A stretch of DNA of 64,000 bases, taken from positions 24,644,844 through 24,708,843 of the forward strand of contig OY288243.1 of NCBI GenBank assembly GCA_958450325.1, written 5' to 3'. This stretch comes from Agrostemma githago (taxonomy: Eukaryota > Streptophyta > Magnoliopsida > Caryophyllales > Caryophyllaceae). This document shows positions 1 to 12,422 of this stretch, piece after piece (position 1 is the stretch's first letter; the number at the start of each line of letters is the position of its first letter). The position numbers were made by a program, and so were the translations under genes. The notes below the pieces were generated by a model. The model did not search any database, was not told the DNA's origin, and saw nothing but the letters and a program-made list of their open reading frames with translations.

Positions 1-1990
1 CGAAGAAAGTCCAAGGACAAAGATCTTAGTCAGAAACTATCTCGAAGAAAGTCCAGGGACAAAGATCCATCCCAAAGAGTAGTCCAGAGATAGTCGGAAA
101 CTATCTCGAAGAAAGTCAAGGGACAAAGATCTGTCCCAAAGAGTAGTCCAGAGATAGTCATAAACTATCTCGAAGAATGCCCATGGACAAAGATCCGTCC
201 CAAAGAGTAGTCCAGAGATAGTCATAAACTATCTCGAAGAAAGCTCATGGACAAAGATCCGTCCCAAAGAGTAGTCCAGTGATTGTTAAAAACTATCTCG
301 ATGAAATTCAAGGGACAAAGATCCGTCACAAAGAGTAGTCCAAATATTGTCATAAACTATCTCGAAGAACGTCCAGGGACAAAGATCCGTCCCAAAGAAT
401 AGACCAGAGATAGTCATAAACTATATCGAAGGAAGTCAAGGGACAAAAATCCGTCCCAAAGAGTAGTCCGGATATAGTAGGAACCTATCTCGAAGAAAGT
501 CCAAGGAGAAAGATCATTGTCATAAATTATCTCAAAGAAAGTCCAGGGACAAAGATCTATACCAAGGAGTAGTCTAGAGATAGTCAGAAACTATATCTAA
601 GAATATCCAGGGACAAAGATTTGTCCCAAAGAGTAGTCCACAGAAAGTCAGATACTATCTCGAAGAAATACCAGGGACAAAGATCCGTCCCAAAGAGTTG
701 TCTAGAAATAGTTAGAAACTATCTCGAAGAAAGTCAACGGACAAAGATCCGTCCCAAAGAGTAGTCCGGAGATAGTCAAAAATTATCTCGAAGAAAGTCC
801 AGGGACAAAGATCCGTCCCAAGGAGTAGTCCTGAGATAGATAGAACCTATCTCGAAGAAACTCCAAGGACAAAAATCATAGTCAGAAACTACCTCGAAGA
901 AAGTCCAAGGACAAAGGTCCTACCCAAAGAGAAGTCCAGAGATAGTCAGAAACTCTCTCGAAAAAAATCCAGAGACAAAGATCCGTCCCAAAAGTAGTCC
1001 TGAGATAGTCTGAAACTATCTCAGAGAATGTCATGGGACAAAGATCCATCCCAAAGAGTAGTCTGGAGATAGTCAGAAACTATCTCGAAGAAAGTCCAAG
1101 GACAAAGATCGTAGTCAGAAACTATCTCGAAGAAAGTCCACGGACAAAGATCCTTCCCGAAGAGTAGTCCAGAGATAGTCAGAAACTATCTCGAAGAAAG
1201 TCCAGGGACAAAGATCCGTCCCATAGAGTAGTCCAGAGATAGTCAGAAACTATCTCGAAGAAAGTCCAGGGACAAAGATCCGTCCCAAAGAATAGTTCAG
1301 AAATAGTCATAAACTATCTCGAAGAAAGCCCATGGACAAAGATCTGTCCCAAAGAGTAGTCCAGTGATTGTTAAAAACTATCTCGAAGATATTCAAGGGA
1401 CAAAGATCCGTCACAAAGAGTAGTCCAAAGATTGTCAGAAACTATCTCGAAGAAAGTCCAGGGACAAAGATCCATCCCAAAGAGTAGTCCTGAGATAATA
1501 AGAAACTATCTCAGAGAAAGTCATGGGACAAAGATCCGTCCCAAAGAGTAGTCTGGAGATAGTCAGAAACTATCTCGAAAAAAGTCCAATGACAAAGATC
1601 GTAGTCAGAAACTATCTCGAAGAAAGTCCACGGACAAAGATCCATCCCAAAGAGTAGTCCAGAGATAGTCGAAAACTATTTCGATGAAGGTCCAGGGACA
1701 ATGAGCCGTCCCAAAGAGTAGTCAGGTGATTGTCAGAAACTATCTCAAAGAAATTCAAGGGACAAAGATCCGTCACAATGATTAGTCCGAACATAGTTAG
1801 AAACTATCTCGAAGAAAGTCCAGGGACTAAGATCCGTCCCAAAGAGTAGTCCTGAGATAGTCAGAAACTATCTCGAAGAAAGTCCACGGACAAAGATCCA
1901 TCCCAAAGAGTAGTCCAGAGATAGTCGAAAACAATTTCGATGAAGGTCCAGGGACAAAGTTCTGTCCCATAGAGTAGTCCAGAGATGGTC
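1..1990. repeat. Satellite, diverged left section
   Basis: These are 64-bp monomers of the same family, but the 17-type order seen further right is not evident. The diagnostic CATATACTATCTCGAAG monomer junction is absent until 2,544. Monomers differ from one another at many positions, with variants such as CCCATGGACAAAG and ATTGTTAAAAACTATC. This may be an older, less homogenised part, or the end of a different HOR family that continues to the left. Confidence 0.7.
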
Positions 1991-4850
1991 AGAAACTATC
2001 TCGAAGAAAGTCAAGGGACAAATATCCGTCCCAAAGAGTAGTCTAGAGATAGTCATAACCTATCTCGAAGAAAGTCCTCAGAGAAAGATCTGTCCCAAAA
2101 AATAATCCAGAGATACTCAAAAACTATCTCGAAGAAAGTCCGGGGACAAAGATCTGTCCCAAAGAGTAGTCCACTTATTGTTAGAAACTATCTCGAAGAA
2201 ATTCAAGGGAGAAAGATCCGTCACAAAGAGTAGTCCGAAGATAGTCAGAAACTATCTCGAAGAACGTTAAGGGACAAAGATCCGTCCCAAAGAATAATCC
2301 AGAGATAGTCAGAAACTATGTCGAAAAAAGTCAAGGGACAAAGATCCGTCCCAAAGAGTAGTCCAGATATAGTCAGAACCTATCTCGAAGAAAGTCCAAG
2401 GACAAAGATCATAGTCATAAACTATCTCAAAGAAGGTCCGGGGACAAAAATCTATCCCAAAGATTAGTCCAGAGATAGTCAGAAACTAAATCAAAGAAAG
2501 TCCTGGGAGAAAGATCCGTCCCAAAGGGTAGTCCAGAGATATTCATATACTATCTCGAAGAAAGACCAGGGACAAATATTCGTCCCAAAGAGTTGTCCAG
2601 AGATAGTTTGAAACTATCTCGAATAAAGTCCACGGACAAAGATCTGTCCCAAAGAGTAGTCCAGAGATTGTCAGAAACTATCTCGAAGAAAGTCCAGGGA
2701 GAAAGATCCGTCCCAAAGAGTAGTCCGTAGATAGTCAAAAACTATCTCGAAGAAAGTCCAAGGACAAAGATCTGTCCCAAAGAGTAGTCCAGAGATAGTC
2801 GCAAACCATCTCGAAGAAAGTCTAGGAACAAAGATCCGTCCGAAAGAGTTATCCATATATAGTCAGAAACTATCTGAAGAAAGTCCACGGACAGAGTGCT
2901 GTCCCGAAGAGTAGTTCATAGATATTTAGAAATTATCTCGAAGAAAGTGCAGGGACAACGATCCGTCCCAAAAAGTAGTCTGGAGATAGTCAGAAACTTT
3001 CTCGAAGAAAGTCCAGGGACAAAGATCCATCCCATTGAGTAGTCCAAAGATGGTCAGAAATTATCTCGAAGAAAGTCAAGGGACAAAGATCCGTCCCAAA
3101 GAGTAGTCTAGAGATAGTCATAAACTATCTCGAAGAAAGTCCTCAGAGAAAGATCCGTCCCAAAGAATAATCCAGAGATACTCAAAAACTATCTCGAAGA
3201 AAGTCCAGGGACAAAGATCTGTCCCAAAGAGTAGTCCAGTGATTGTTAGAAACTATCTCGAAGAAATTCAAGGGACAAAGATCCGTCACAAAGAGTAGTC
3301 CAAAGATTGTCAGAAACTATCTCGAAGAACGTCAAGGGACAAAGATCCGTCCCAAAGAATAGTCCAGAGATAGTCAGAAACTATGTCGAAAAAAGTCAAG
3401 GGACAAAGATCCGTCCCAAAGAGTAGTCCAGATATAGTCAGAACCTATCTCGAAGAAAGTCCAAGGACAAAGATCATAGTCATAAACTATCTCAAAGAAA
3501 GTCCGGGGACAAAAATCTATCCCAAAGATTAGTCCAGAGATAGTCAGAAACTAAATCAAAGAAAGTCCTGGGAGAAAGATCCGTCCCAAAGGGTAGTCCA
3601 GAGATATTCATATACTATCTCGAAGAAAGACCAGGGACAAATATTCGTCCCAAAGAGTTGTCCAGAGATAGTTTGAAACTATCTCGAATAAAGTCCACGG
3701 ACAAAGATCTGTCCCAAAGAGTAGTCCAGAGATTGTCAGAAACTATCTCGAAGAAAGTCCAGGGAGAAAGATCCGTCCCAAAGAGTAGTCCGTAGATAGT
3801 CAAAAACTATCTCGAAGAAAGTCCAAGGACAAAGATCTGTCCCAAAGAGTAGTCCAGAGATAGTCGCAAACCATCTCGAAGAAAGTCTAGGGACAAATAT
3901 CCGTCCGAAAGAGTTATCCATATATAGTCAGAAACTATCTGAAGAAAGTCCACGGACAGAGTGCCGTCCCGAAGAGTAGTTCATAGATATTTAGAAATTA
4001 TCTCGAAGAAAGTGCAGGGACAACGATCCGTCCCAAAAAGTAGTCTGGAGATAGTCAGAAACTTTCTCGAAGAAAGTCCAGGGACAAAGATCCATCCCAT
4101 AGAGTAGTCCAGAGATGGTCAGAAATTATCTCGAAGAAAGTCAAGGGACAAAGATCCGTCCCAAAGAGTAGTCTAGAGATAGTCATAAACTATCTCGAAG
4201 AAAGTCCTCAGAGAAAGATCCGTCCCAAATAATAATCCAGAGATACTCAAAAACTATCTCGAAGAAAGTCCAGGGACAAAGATCTGTCCCAAAGAGTAGT
4301 CCAGTGATTGTTAGAAACTATCTCGAAGAAATTCAAGGGACAAAGATCCGTCACAAAGAGTAGTCCGAAGATTGTCAGAAACTATCTCGAAGAACGTCAA
4401 GGGACAAAGATCCGTTCCAAAGAATAGTCCAGAGATAGTCAGAAACTATCTCGAAAAAAGTCAAGGGACAAAGATCCGTCCCAAAGAGTAGTCCGGATAT
4501 AGTCAGAACCTATCTCGAAGAAAGTCCAAGGATAAAGATCATAGTCAGAAACTATCTCAAAGAAAGTCCAGGGATAAAATTCTATCCCAAAGATTAGTCC
4601 AGAGATAGTCAGAAACTAAATCAAAGAAAGTCCAGGGAGAAAGATCCGTCGCAAAGAGTAGTCCAGAGATATTCATATACTATCTCGAAGAAAGACCAGG
4701 GACAAAGATTCATTTCAAAGAGTTGTCCAGAGATAGTTTGAAACTATCTCGAATAAAGTCCAAGGACAAAGATCCGTCCCAAAGAGTAGTCCAGAGATGG
4801 TCAGAAACTATCTCGAAGAAAGTCCAGGGAGAAAGATCTGTCCCAAAGAG
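1990..4850. repeat. 1,065-bp HOR run, about 2.7 copies
   Basis: The CATATACTATCTCGAAG landmark occurs at 2,544, 3,609 and about 4,674, exactly 1,065 bp apart. The CCTCAGAGAAAG landmark near 2,075, 3,140 and 4,205 has the same spacing. Copies differ by scattered substitutions; for example CCCATTGAG near 3,031 becomes CCCATAGAG one period later. Limits are approximate because the flanking monomers are the same family. Confidence 0.85.
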
Positions 4851-6629
4851 TAGTCCTGAGATAGTCAGAAACTATCTCGAAGAAAGTCCACGGACAAAGA
4901 TCCATCCCAAAGAGTAGTCCAGAGATAGTCGAAAACAATTTCGATGAAGGTCCAGGGACAAAGATCTGTCCCATAGAGTAGTCCAGAGATGGTCAAAAAC
5001 TATCTCGAAGAAAGTCAAGGGACAAATATCCGCCCCAAAGAGTAGTCTAGAGATAGTCATAACCTATCTCGAAGAAAGTCCTCAGAGAAAGATTTGTCCC
5101 AAAAAAATAATCCAGAGATACTCAAAAACTATCTCGAAGAAAGTCCAGGGACAAAGATCTGTCCCAAAGAGTAGTCCACTTATTGTCAGAAACTATCTCG
5201 AAGAAATTCAAGGGAGAAAGATCCGTCACAAAGAGTAGTCCGAAGATAGTCAGAAACTATCTCGAAGAACGTCAAGGGACAAAGATCCGTCCCAAAGAAT
5301 AATCCAGAGATAGTCAGAAACTATCTCGAAAAAAGTCAAGGGACAAAGATCCGTCCCAAAGAGTAGTCCAGATATAGTCAGAACCTATCTCAAAGAAAGT
5401 CCAAGGACAAAGATCATAGTCATAAACTATCTCAAAGAAAGTCCGGGGACAAAAATCTATCCCAAAGATTAGTCCAGAGATAGTCAGAAACTAAATCAAA
5501 GAAAGTCCTGGGAGAAAGATCCGTCCCAAAGAGTAGTCCAGAGATATTCATATACTATCTCGAAGAAAGACCAGGGACAAAGATTCGTCCCAAAGAGTTA
5601 TCCAGAGATAGTTTGAAACTATCTCGAATAAAGTCCACGGACAAAGATCTGTCCCAAAGAGTAGTCCAGAGATTGTCAGAAACTATCTCGAAGAAAGTCC
5701 AGGGAGAAAGATCCGTCCCAAAGAGTAGTCCGTAGATAGTAAAAAACTATCTCGAAGAAAGTCCAAGGACAAAGATCTATCCCAAAGAGTAGTCCAGAGA
5801 TAGTCGCAAACCATCTCGAAGAAAGTCTAGGGACAAAGATCCGTCCGAAAGAGTTATCCATATATAGTCAGAAACTATCTGAAGAAAGTCCACGGACAGA
5901 GTGCCGTCCCGAAGAGTAGTTCATAGATATTTAGAAATTATCTCGAAGAAAGTGCAGGGGCAACGATCCGTCTCAAAAAGTAGTCTGGAGATAGTCAGAA
6001 ACTTTCTCGAAGAAAGTCCAGGGACAAAGATCCATCCCATAGAGTAGTCCAGAGATGGTCAGAAACTATCTCGAAGAAAGTCCAGGTACAAAGATCCGTC
6101 CCAAAGAGTAGTCTAGAGATAGTCATAAACTATCTCGAAAAAAGTCTAGAGACAAAGATCCGTCACAAAGAATAGTCCGAAGATAGTCAGAAACTATCTC
6201 GAAGAACGTTAAGGGACAAAGATCCGTCCCAAATAATAGTCCAGAGATAGTCAGAAATTATCTCGAAAAAAGTCCAGAGACAAAGATCCGTCCCAAAAGT
6301 AGTCATGAGATAGTCAGAAACTATCTCGGAGAATGTCATGGGACAAAGATCAGTCCCAAAGAGTAGTCTGGAGATAGTCAGAAACTATCTCGAACAAAGT
6401 CCAAGGACAAAGATCGTAGTCAGAAACTATCTCGAAGAAAGTCCACGGACAAAGATCCATCCCAAAGAGTAGTCCAGAGATAGTCGAAAACAATTTCGAT
6501 GAAGGTCCAGGGACAAAGATCCGTCCCATAGCGTAGTCCAGAGATGGTCAGAAACTATCTCGAAGAAAGTCAAGGGACAAAGACCCGTCCCAAAGAGTAG
6601 TCTAGAGATAGTCATAAACTATCACGAAG

Positions 6630-9600
6630 AAAGTCCTCAGAGAAAGATCCGTCCCAAAGAATAATCCAGAGATACTCAAAAACTATCTCGAAGAAAGTCC
6701 AGGGACAAAGATCTGTCCCAAAGAGTAGTCCACTGATTGTTAGAAACTATCTCGAAGAACTTCAAGGGAGAAAGATCCGTCACAAAGAGTAGTCCGAAGA
6801 TAGTCAGAAACTATCTCGAAGAACGTCAAGGGACAAAGATCCGTCCCAAAGAATAATCCAGAGATAGTCAGAAACTATCTCGAAAAAAGTCAAGGGACAA
6901 AGATCCGTCCCAAAGAGTAGTCCAGATATAGTCAGAAGCTATCTCGAAGAAAGTCCAAGGACAAAGATCATAGTCAGAAACTATCTCAAAGAAAGTCCAG
7001 GGACAAAAATCTATCCCAAAGATTAGTCCAGAATTAGTCAGAAACTAAATCAAAGAAAGTCCAGGGAGAAAGATCCGTCCAAAAGAGTAGTCCAGAGATA
7101 TTCATATACTATCTCGAAGAAAGACCAGGGACAAAGATTCGTCCCAAAGAGTTGTCCAGAGATAGTTTGAAACTATCTTGAATAAATTCCACGGACAAAG
7201 ATCTGTCCCAAAGAGTAGTCCGGAGATTGTCAAAAACTATCTCGAAGAAAGTCCAGGGAGAAAGATCCGTCCCAAAGAGTAGTCCATAGATAGTCAAAAA
7301 CTATCTCGAAGAAAGTCCAGGGACAAAGATCTGTCCCAAAGAGTAGTCCAGAGATAGTCGCAAACCATCTCGAAGAAAGTCTAGGGACAAAGATCCGTCC
7401 GAAAGAGTTATCCATATATAGTCAGAAACTATCTGAAGAAAGTCCACGTACAGAGTGCCGTCCCGAAGAGTAGTTCGTAGATATTTAGAAATCATCTCGA
7501 AGAAAGTGCAGGGACAACGATCCGTCCCAAAAAGTAGTCTGGAGATAGTCAGGAACTTTCTCGAAGAAAGTCCAGGGACAAAGATCCATCCCATAGAGTA
7601 GTCCAGAGATGGTCAGAAACTATCTCGAAGAAAGTCCAGGTACAAAGATCTGTCCCAAAGAGTAGTCTAGAGATAGTTATAAACTATCTCGAAGAAAGTC
7701 CTCAGAGAAAGATCCGTCCCAAAGAATAATCCAGAGATACTCAAAAACTATCTCGAAGAAAGTCCAGGGACAAAGATCTGTCCCAAAGAGTAGTCCAGTG
7801 ATTGTTAGAAACTATCTCGAAGAACTTCAAGGGAGAAAGATCCGTCACAAAGAGTAGTCCGAAGATAGTCAGAAACTATCTCGAAGAACGTCAAGGGACA
7901 AAGATCCGTCCCAAAGAATAGTCCAGAGATAGTCAGAAACTATCTCGAAAAAAGTCAAGGGACAAAGATCCGTCCCAAAGAGTAGTCCGGATATAGTCAG
8001 AACCTATCTCGAAGAAAGTCCAAGGACAAAGATCATAGTCAGAAACTATCTCAAAGAAAGTCCAGGGACAAAAATCTATCCCAAAGATTAGTCCAGAATT
8101 AGTCAGAAACTAAATCAAAGAAAGTCCAGGGAGAAAGATCCGTCCAAAAGAGTAGTCCAGAGATATTCATATACTATCTCGAAGAAAGACCAGGGACAAA
8201 GATTCGTCCCAAAGAGTTGTCCAGAGATAGTTTGAAACTATCTTGAATAAATTCCACGGACAAAGATCTGTCCCAAAGAGTAGTCCGGAGATTGTCAAAA
8301 ACTATCTCGAAGAAAGTCCAGGGAGAAAGATCCGTCCCAAAGAGTAGTCCATAGATAGTCAAAAACTATCTCGAAGAAAGTCCAGGGACAAAGATCTGTC
8401 CCAAAGAGTAGTCCAGAGATAGTCGCAAACCATCTCGAAGAAAGTCTAGGGACAAAGATCCGTCCGAAAGAGTTATCCATATATAGTCAGAAACTATCTG
8501 AAGAAAGTCCACGTACAGAGTGCCGTCCCGAAGAGTAGTTCGTAGATATTTAGAAATCATCTCGAAGAAAGTGCAGGGACAACGATCCGTCCCAAAAAGT
8601 AGTCTGGAGATAGTCAGGAACTTTCTCGAAGAAAGTCCAGGGACAAAGATCCATCCCATAGAGTAGTCCAGAGATGGTCAGAAACTATCTCGAAGAAAGT
8701 CCAGGTACAAAGATCTGTCCCAAAGAGTAGTCTAGAGATAGTTATAAACTATCTCGAAGAAAGTCCTCAGAGAAAGATCCGTCCCAAAGAATAATCCAGA
8801 GATACTCAAAAACTATCTCGAAGAAAGTCCAGGGACAAAGATCTGTCCCAAAGAGTAGTCCAGTGATTGTTAGAAACTATCTCGAAGAACTTCAAGGGAG
8901 AAAGATCCGTCACAAAGAGTAGTCCGAAGATAGTCAGAAACTATCTCGAAGAACGTCAAGGGACAAAGATCCGTCCCAAAGAATAGTCCAGAGATAGTCA
9001 GAAACTATCTCGAAAAAAGTCAAGGGACAAAGATCCGTCCCAAAGAGTAGTCCGGATATAGTCAGAACCTATCTCGAAGAAAGTCCAAGGACAAAGATCA
9101 TAGTCAGAAACTATCTCAAAGAAAGTCCAGGGACAAAAATCTATCCCAAAGATTAGTCCAGAATTAGTCAGAAACTAAATCAAAGAAAGTCCAGGGAGAA
9201 AGATCCGTCCAAAAGAGTAGTCCAGAGATATTCATATACTATCTCGAAGAAAGACCAGGGACAAAGATTCGTCCCAAATAGTTGTCCAGAGATAGTTTGA
9301 AACTATCTTGAATAAATTCCACGGACAAAGATCTGTCCCAAAGAGTAGTCCGGAGATTGTCAAAAACTATCTCGAAGAAAGTCCAGGGAGAAAGATCCGT
9401 CCCAAAGAGTAGTCCATAGATAGTCAAAAACTATCTCGAAGAAAGTCCAGGGACAAAGATCTGTCCCAAAGAGTAGTCCAGAGATAGTCGCAAACCATCT
9501 CGAAGAAAGTCTAGGGACAAAGATCCGTCCGAAAGAGTTATCCATATATAGTCAGAAACTATCTGAAGAAAGTCCACGGACAGAGTGCCGTCCCGAAGAG

Positions 9601-9950
9601 TAGTTCGTAGATATTTAGAAATTATCTCGAAGAAAGTGCAGGGACAACGATCCGTCCCAAAAAGTAGTCTGGAGATAGTCAGGAACTTTCTCGAAGAAAG
9701 TCAAGGGACAAAGATCCATCCCATAGAGTAGTCCAGAGATGGTCAGATACTATCTCGAAGAAAGTCCAGGTACAAAGATCTGTCCCAAAGAGTAGTCTAG
9801 AGATAGTTATAAACTATCTCGAAGAAAGTCCTCAGAGAAAGATCCGTCCCAAAGAATAATCCAGAGATACTAAAAAACTATCTCGAAGAAAGTCCAGGGA
9901 CAAAGATCTGTCCCAAAGAGTAGTTCAGTGATTGTTAGAAACTATCTCGA
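6630..9950. repeat. 1,065-bp HOR run, three near-identical copies
   Basis: The CATATACTATCTCGAAG landmark recurs at 7,103, 8,168 and 9,233, and the CCTCAGAGAAAG landmark near 6,633, 7,698, 8,763 and 9,828, all 1,065 bp apart. The 7.1-8.2 kb and 8.2-9.2 kb units translate identically across the stretches compared. The third unit carries a few private changes, for example CCCAAATAG near 9,276. This is the clearest example of the basic HOR: about 16 monomers of 62-64 bp plus one of about 42 bp. Confidence 0.9.
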
Positions 9951-12422
9951 AGAAATTCAAGGGACAAAGATCCGTCACAAAGAGTAGTTCGAAGATAGTC
10001 AGAAACTATCTCGAAGAATGTCCAGGTACAAAGATCCGTCCCAAAGAGTAGTCCAGCGATAGCCAGAAACTATCTCGAAGAAAGTCCAGGGACAAAGATC
10101 CGTCCCAAAGAGTAGTCCAGAGATAGTCATAAACTATCTCGAAGAAAGCCCATGGACAAAGATCCGTCCCAAAGAGTAGTCCAGTGATTGTTAAAAACTA
10201 TCTCGAAGAAAGTCCTCAGAGAAAGATCCGTCCCAAAGAATAATCAAGAGATACTCAAAAACTATCCCGAAGAAAGTCCAGGGACAAAGATCTGTCCCAA
10301 AGAGTAGTCCAGTGATTGTTAGAAACTATCTCGAAGAAATTCAAGGGACAAAGATCCGTCACAAAGAGTAGTCCGAAGATAGTCAGAAACTATCTCGAAG
10401 AACGTCAAGGGACAAAGATCCGTCCCAAAGAATAGTCCAGAGATAGTCAGAAACTATCTCGAAAAAAGTCAAGGGACAAAGATCCGTCCCAAAGAGTAGT
10501 CCGGATATAGTCAGAACCTATCTCGAAGAAAGTCCAAGGACAAAGATCATAGTCAGAAACTATCTCAAAGAAAGTCCAGGGACAAAAATCTATCCCAAAG
10601 ATTAGTCCAGAATTAGTCAGAAACTAAATCAAAGAATGTCCTGGGAGAAAGATCCGTCCCAAAGAGTAGTCCAGAGATACTATCTCGAAGAAAGACCAGG
10701 GACAAAGATTCGTCCCAAAGAGTTGTCCAGAGATAGTTTGAAACTATCTCGAATAAAGTCCACGGACAAAGATCTGTCACAAAGAGTAGTCCAGAGATTG
10801 TCAGAAACTATCTCGAAGAATGTCCAGGGAGAAAGATCCGTCCGAAAGAGTTGTCCAGAGATAGTTTGAAACTATCTCGAATAAAGTCCACGGACAAAGA
10901 TCCGTCCCAAAGAGTAGTCCGGAGATTGTCAAAAACTATCTCGAAGAAAGTCCAGGGAGAAAGATCCGTCCCAAAGAGTAGTCCATAGATAGTCAAAAAC
11001 TATCTCGAAGAAAGTCCAGGGACAAAGATCTGTCCCAAAGAGTAGTCCAGAGATAGTCGCAAACCATCTCGAAGAAAGTCTAGGGACAAAGATCCGTCCG
11101 AAAGAGTTATCCATATATAGTCAGAAACTATCTGAAGAAAGTCCACGGACAGAGTGCCGTCCCGAAGAGTAGTTCGTAGATATTTAGAAATTATCTCGAA
11201 GAAAGTGCAGGGACAACGATCCGTCCCAAAAAGTAGTCTGGAGATAGTCAGGAACTTTCTCGAAGAAAGTCAAGGGACAAAGATCCATCCCATAGAGTAG
11301 TCCAGAGATGGTCAGATACTATCTCGAAGAAAGTCCAGGTACAAAGATCTGTCCCAAAGAGTAGTCTAGAGATAGTTATAAACTATCTCGAAGAAAGTCC
11401 TCAGAGAAAGATCCGTCCCAAAGAATAATCCAGAGATACTAAAAAACTATCTCGAAGAAAGTCCAGGGACAAAGATCTGTCCCAAAGAGTAGTTCAGTGA
11501 TTGTTAGAAACTATCTCGAAGAAATTCAAGGGACAAAGATCCGTCACAAAGAGTAGTTCGAAGATAGTCAGAAACTATCTCGAAGAATGTCCAGGTACAA
11601 AGATCCGTCCCAAAGAGTAGTCCAGCGATAGCCAGAAACTATCTCGAAGAAAGTCCAGGGACAAAGATCCGTCCCAAAGAGTAGTCCAGAGATAGTCATA
11701 AACTATCTCGAAGAAAGCCCATGGACAAAGATCCGTCCCAAAGAGTAGTCCAGTGATTGTTAAAAACTATCTCGAAGAAAGTCCTCAGAGAAAGATCCGT
11801 CCCAAAGAATAATCAAGAGATACTCAAAAACTATCCCGAAGAAAGTCCAGGGACAAAGATCTGTCCCAAAGAGTAGTCCAGTGATTGTTAGAAACTATCT
11901 CGAAGAAATTCAAGGGACAAAGATCCGTCACAAAGAGTAGTCCGAAGATAGTCAGAAACTATCTCGAAGAACGTCAAGGGACAAAGATCCGTCCCAAAGA
12001 ATAGTCCAAAGATAGTCAGAAACTATCTCGAAAAAAGTCAAGGGACAAAGATCCGTCCCAAAGAGTAGTCCGGATATAGTCAGAACCTATCTCGAAGAAA
12101 GTCCAAGGACAAAGATCATAGTCAGAAACTATCTCAAAGAAAGTCCAGGGACAAAAATCTATCCCAAAGATTAGTCCAGAATTAGTCAGAAACTAAATCA
12201 AAGAATGTCCTGGGAGAAAGATCCGTCCCAAAGAGTAGTCCAGAGATACTATCTCGAAGAAAGACCAGGGACAAAGATTCGTCCCAAAGAGTTGTCCAGA
12301 GATAGTTTGAAACTATCTCGAATAAAGTCCACGGACAAAGATCTGTCACAAAGAGTAGTCCAGAGATTGTCAGAAACTATCTCGAAGAATGTCCAGGGAG
12401 AAAGATCCGTCCGAAAGAGTTA
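9285..12422. repeat. Tandem duplication of a 1,569-bp satellite segment
   Basis: Copy 1 spans about 9,285-10,853 and copy 2 about 10,854-12,422. Rare variants recur 1,569 bp apart: TGTCCTGGGAGAAAG (10,638 and 12,207), AGCCAGAAACTATC (about 10,062 and 11,631) and CTATCCCGAAG (about 10,263 and 11,832). The junction lies inside a monomer near 10,853, as expected for unequal exchange. Ends are accurate only to a few tens of bases. Confidence 0.85.
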
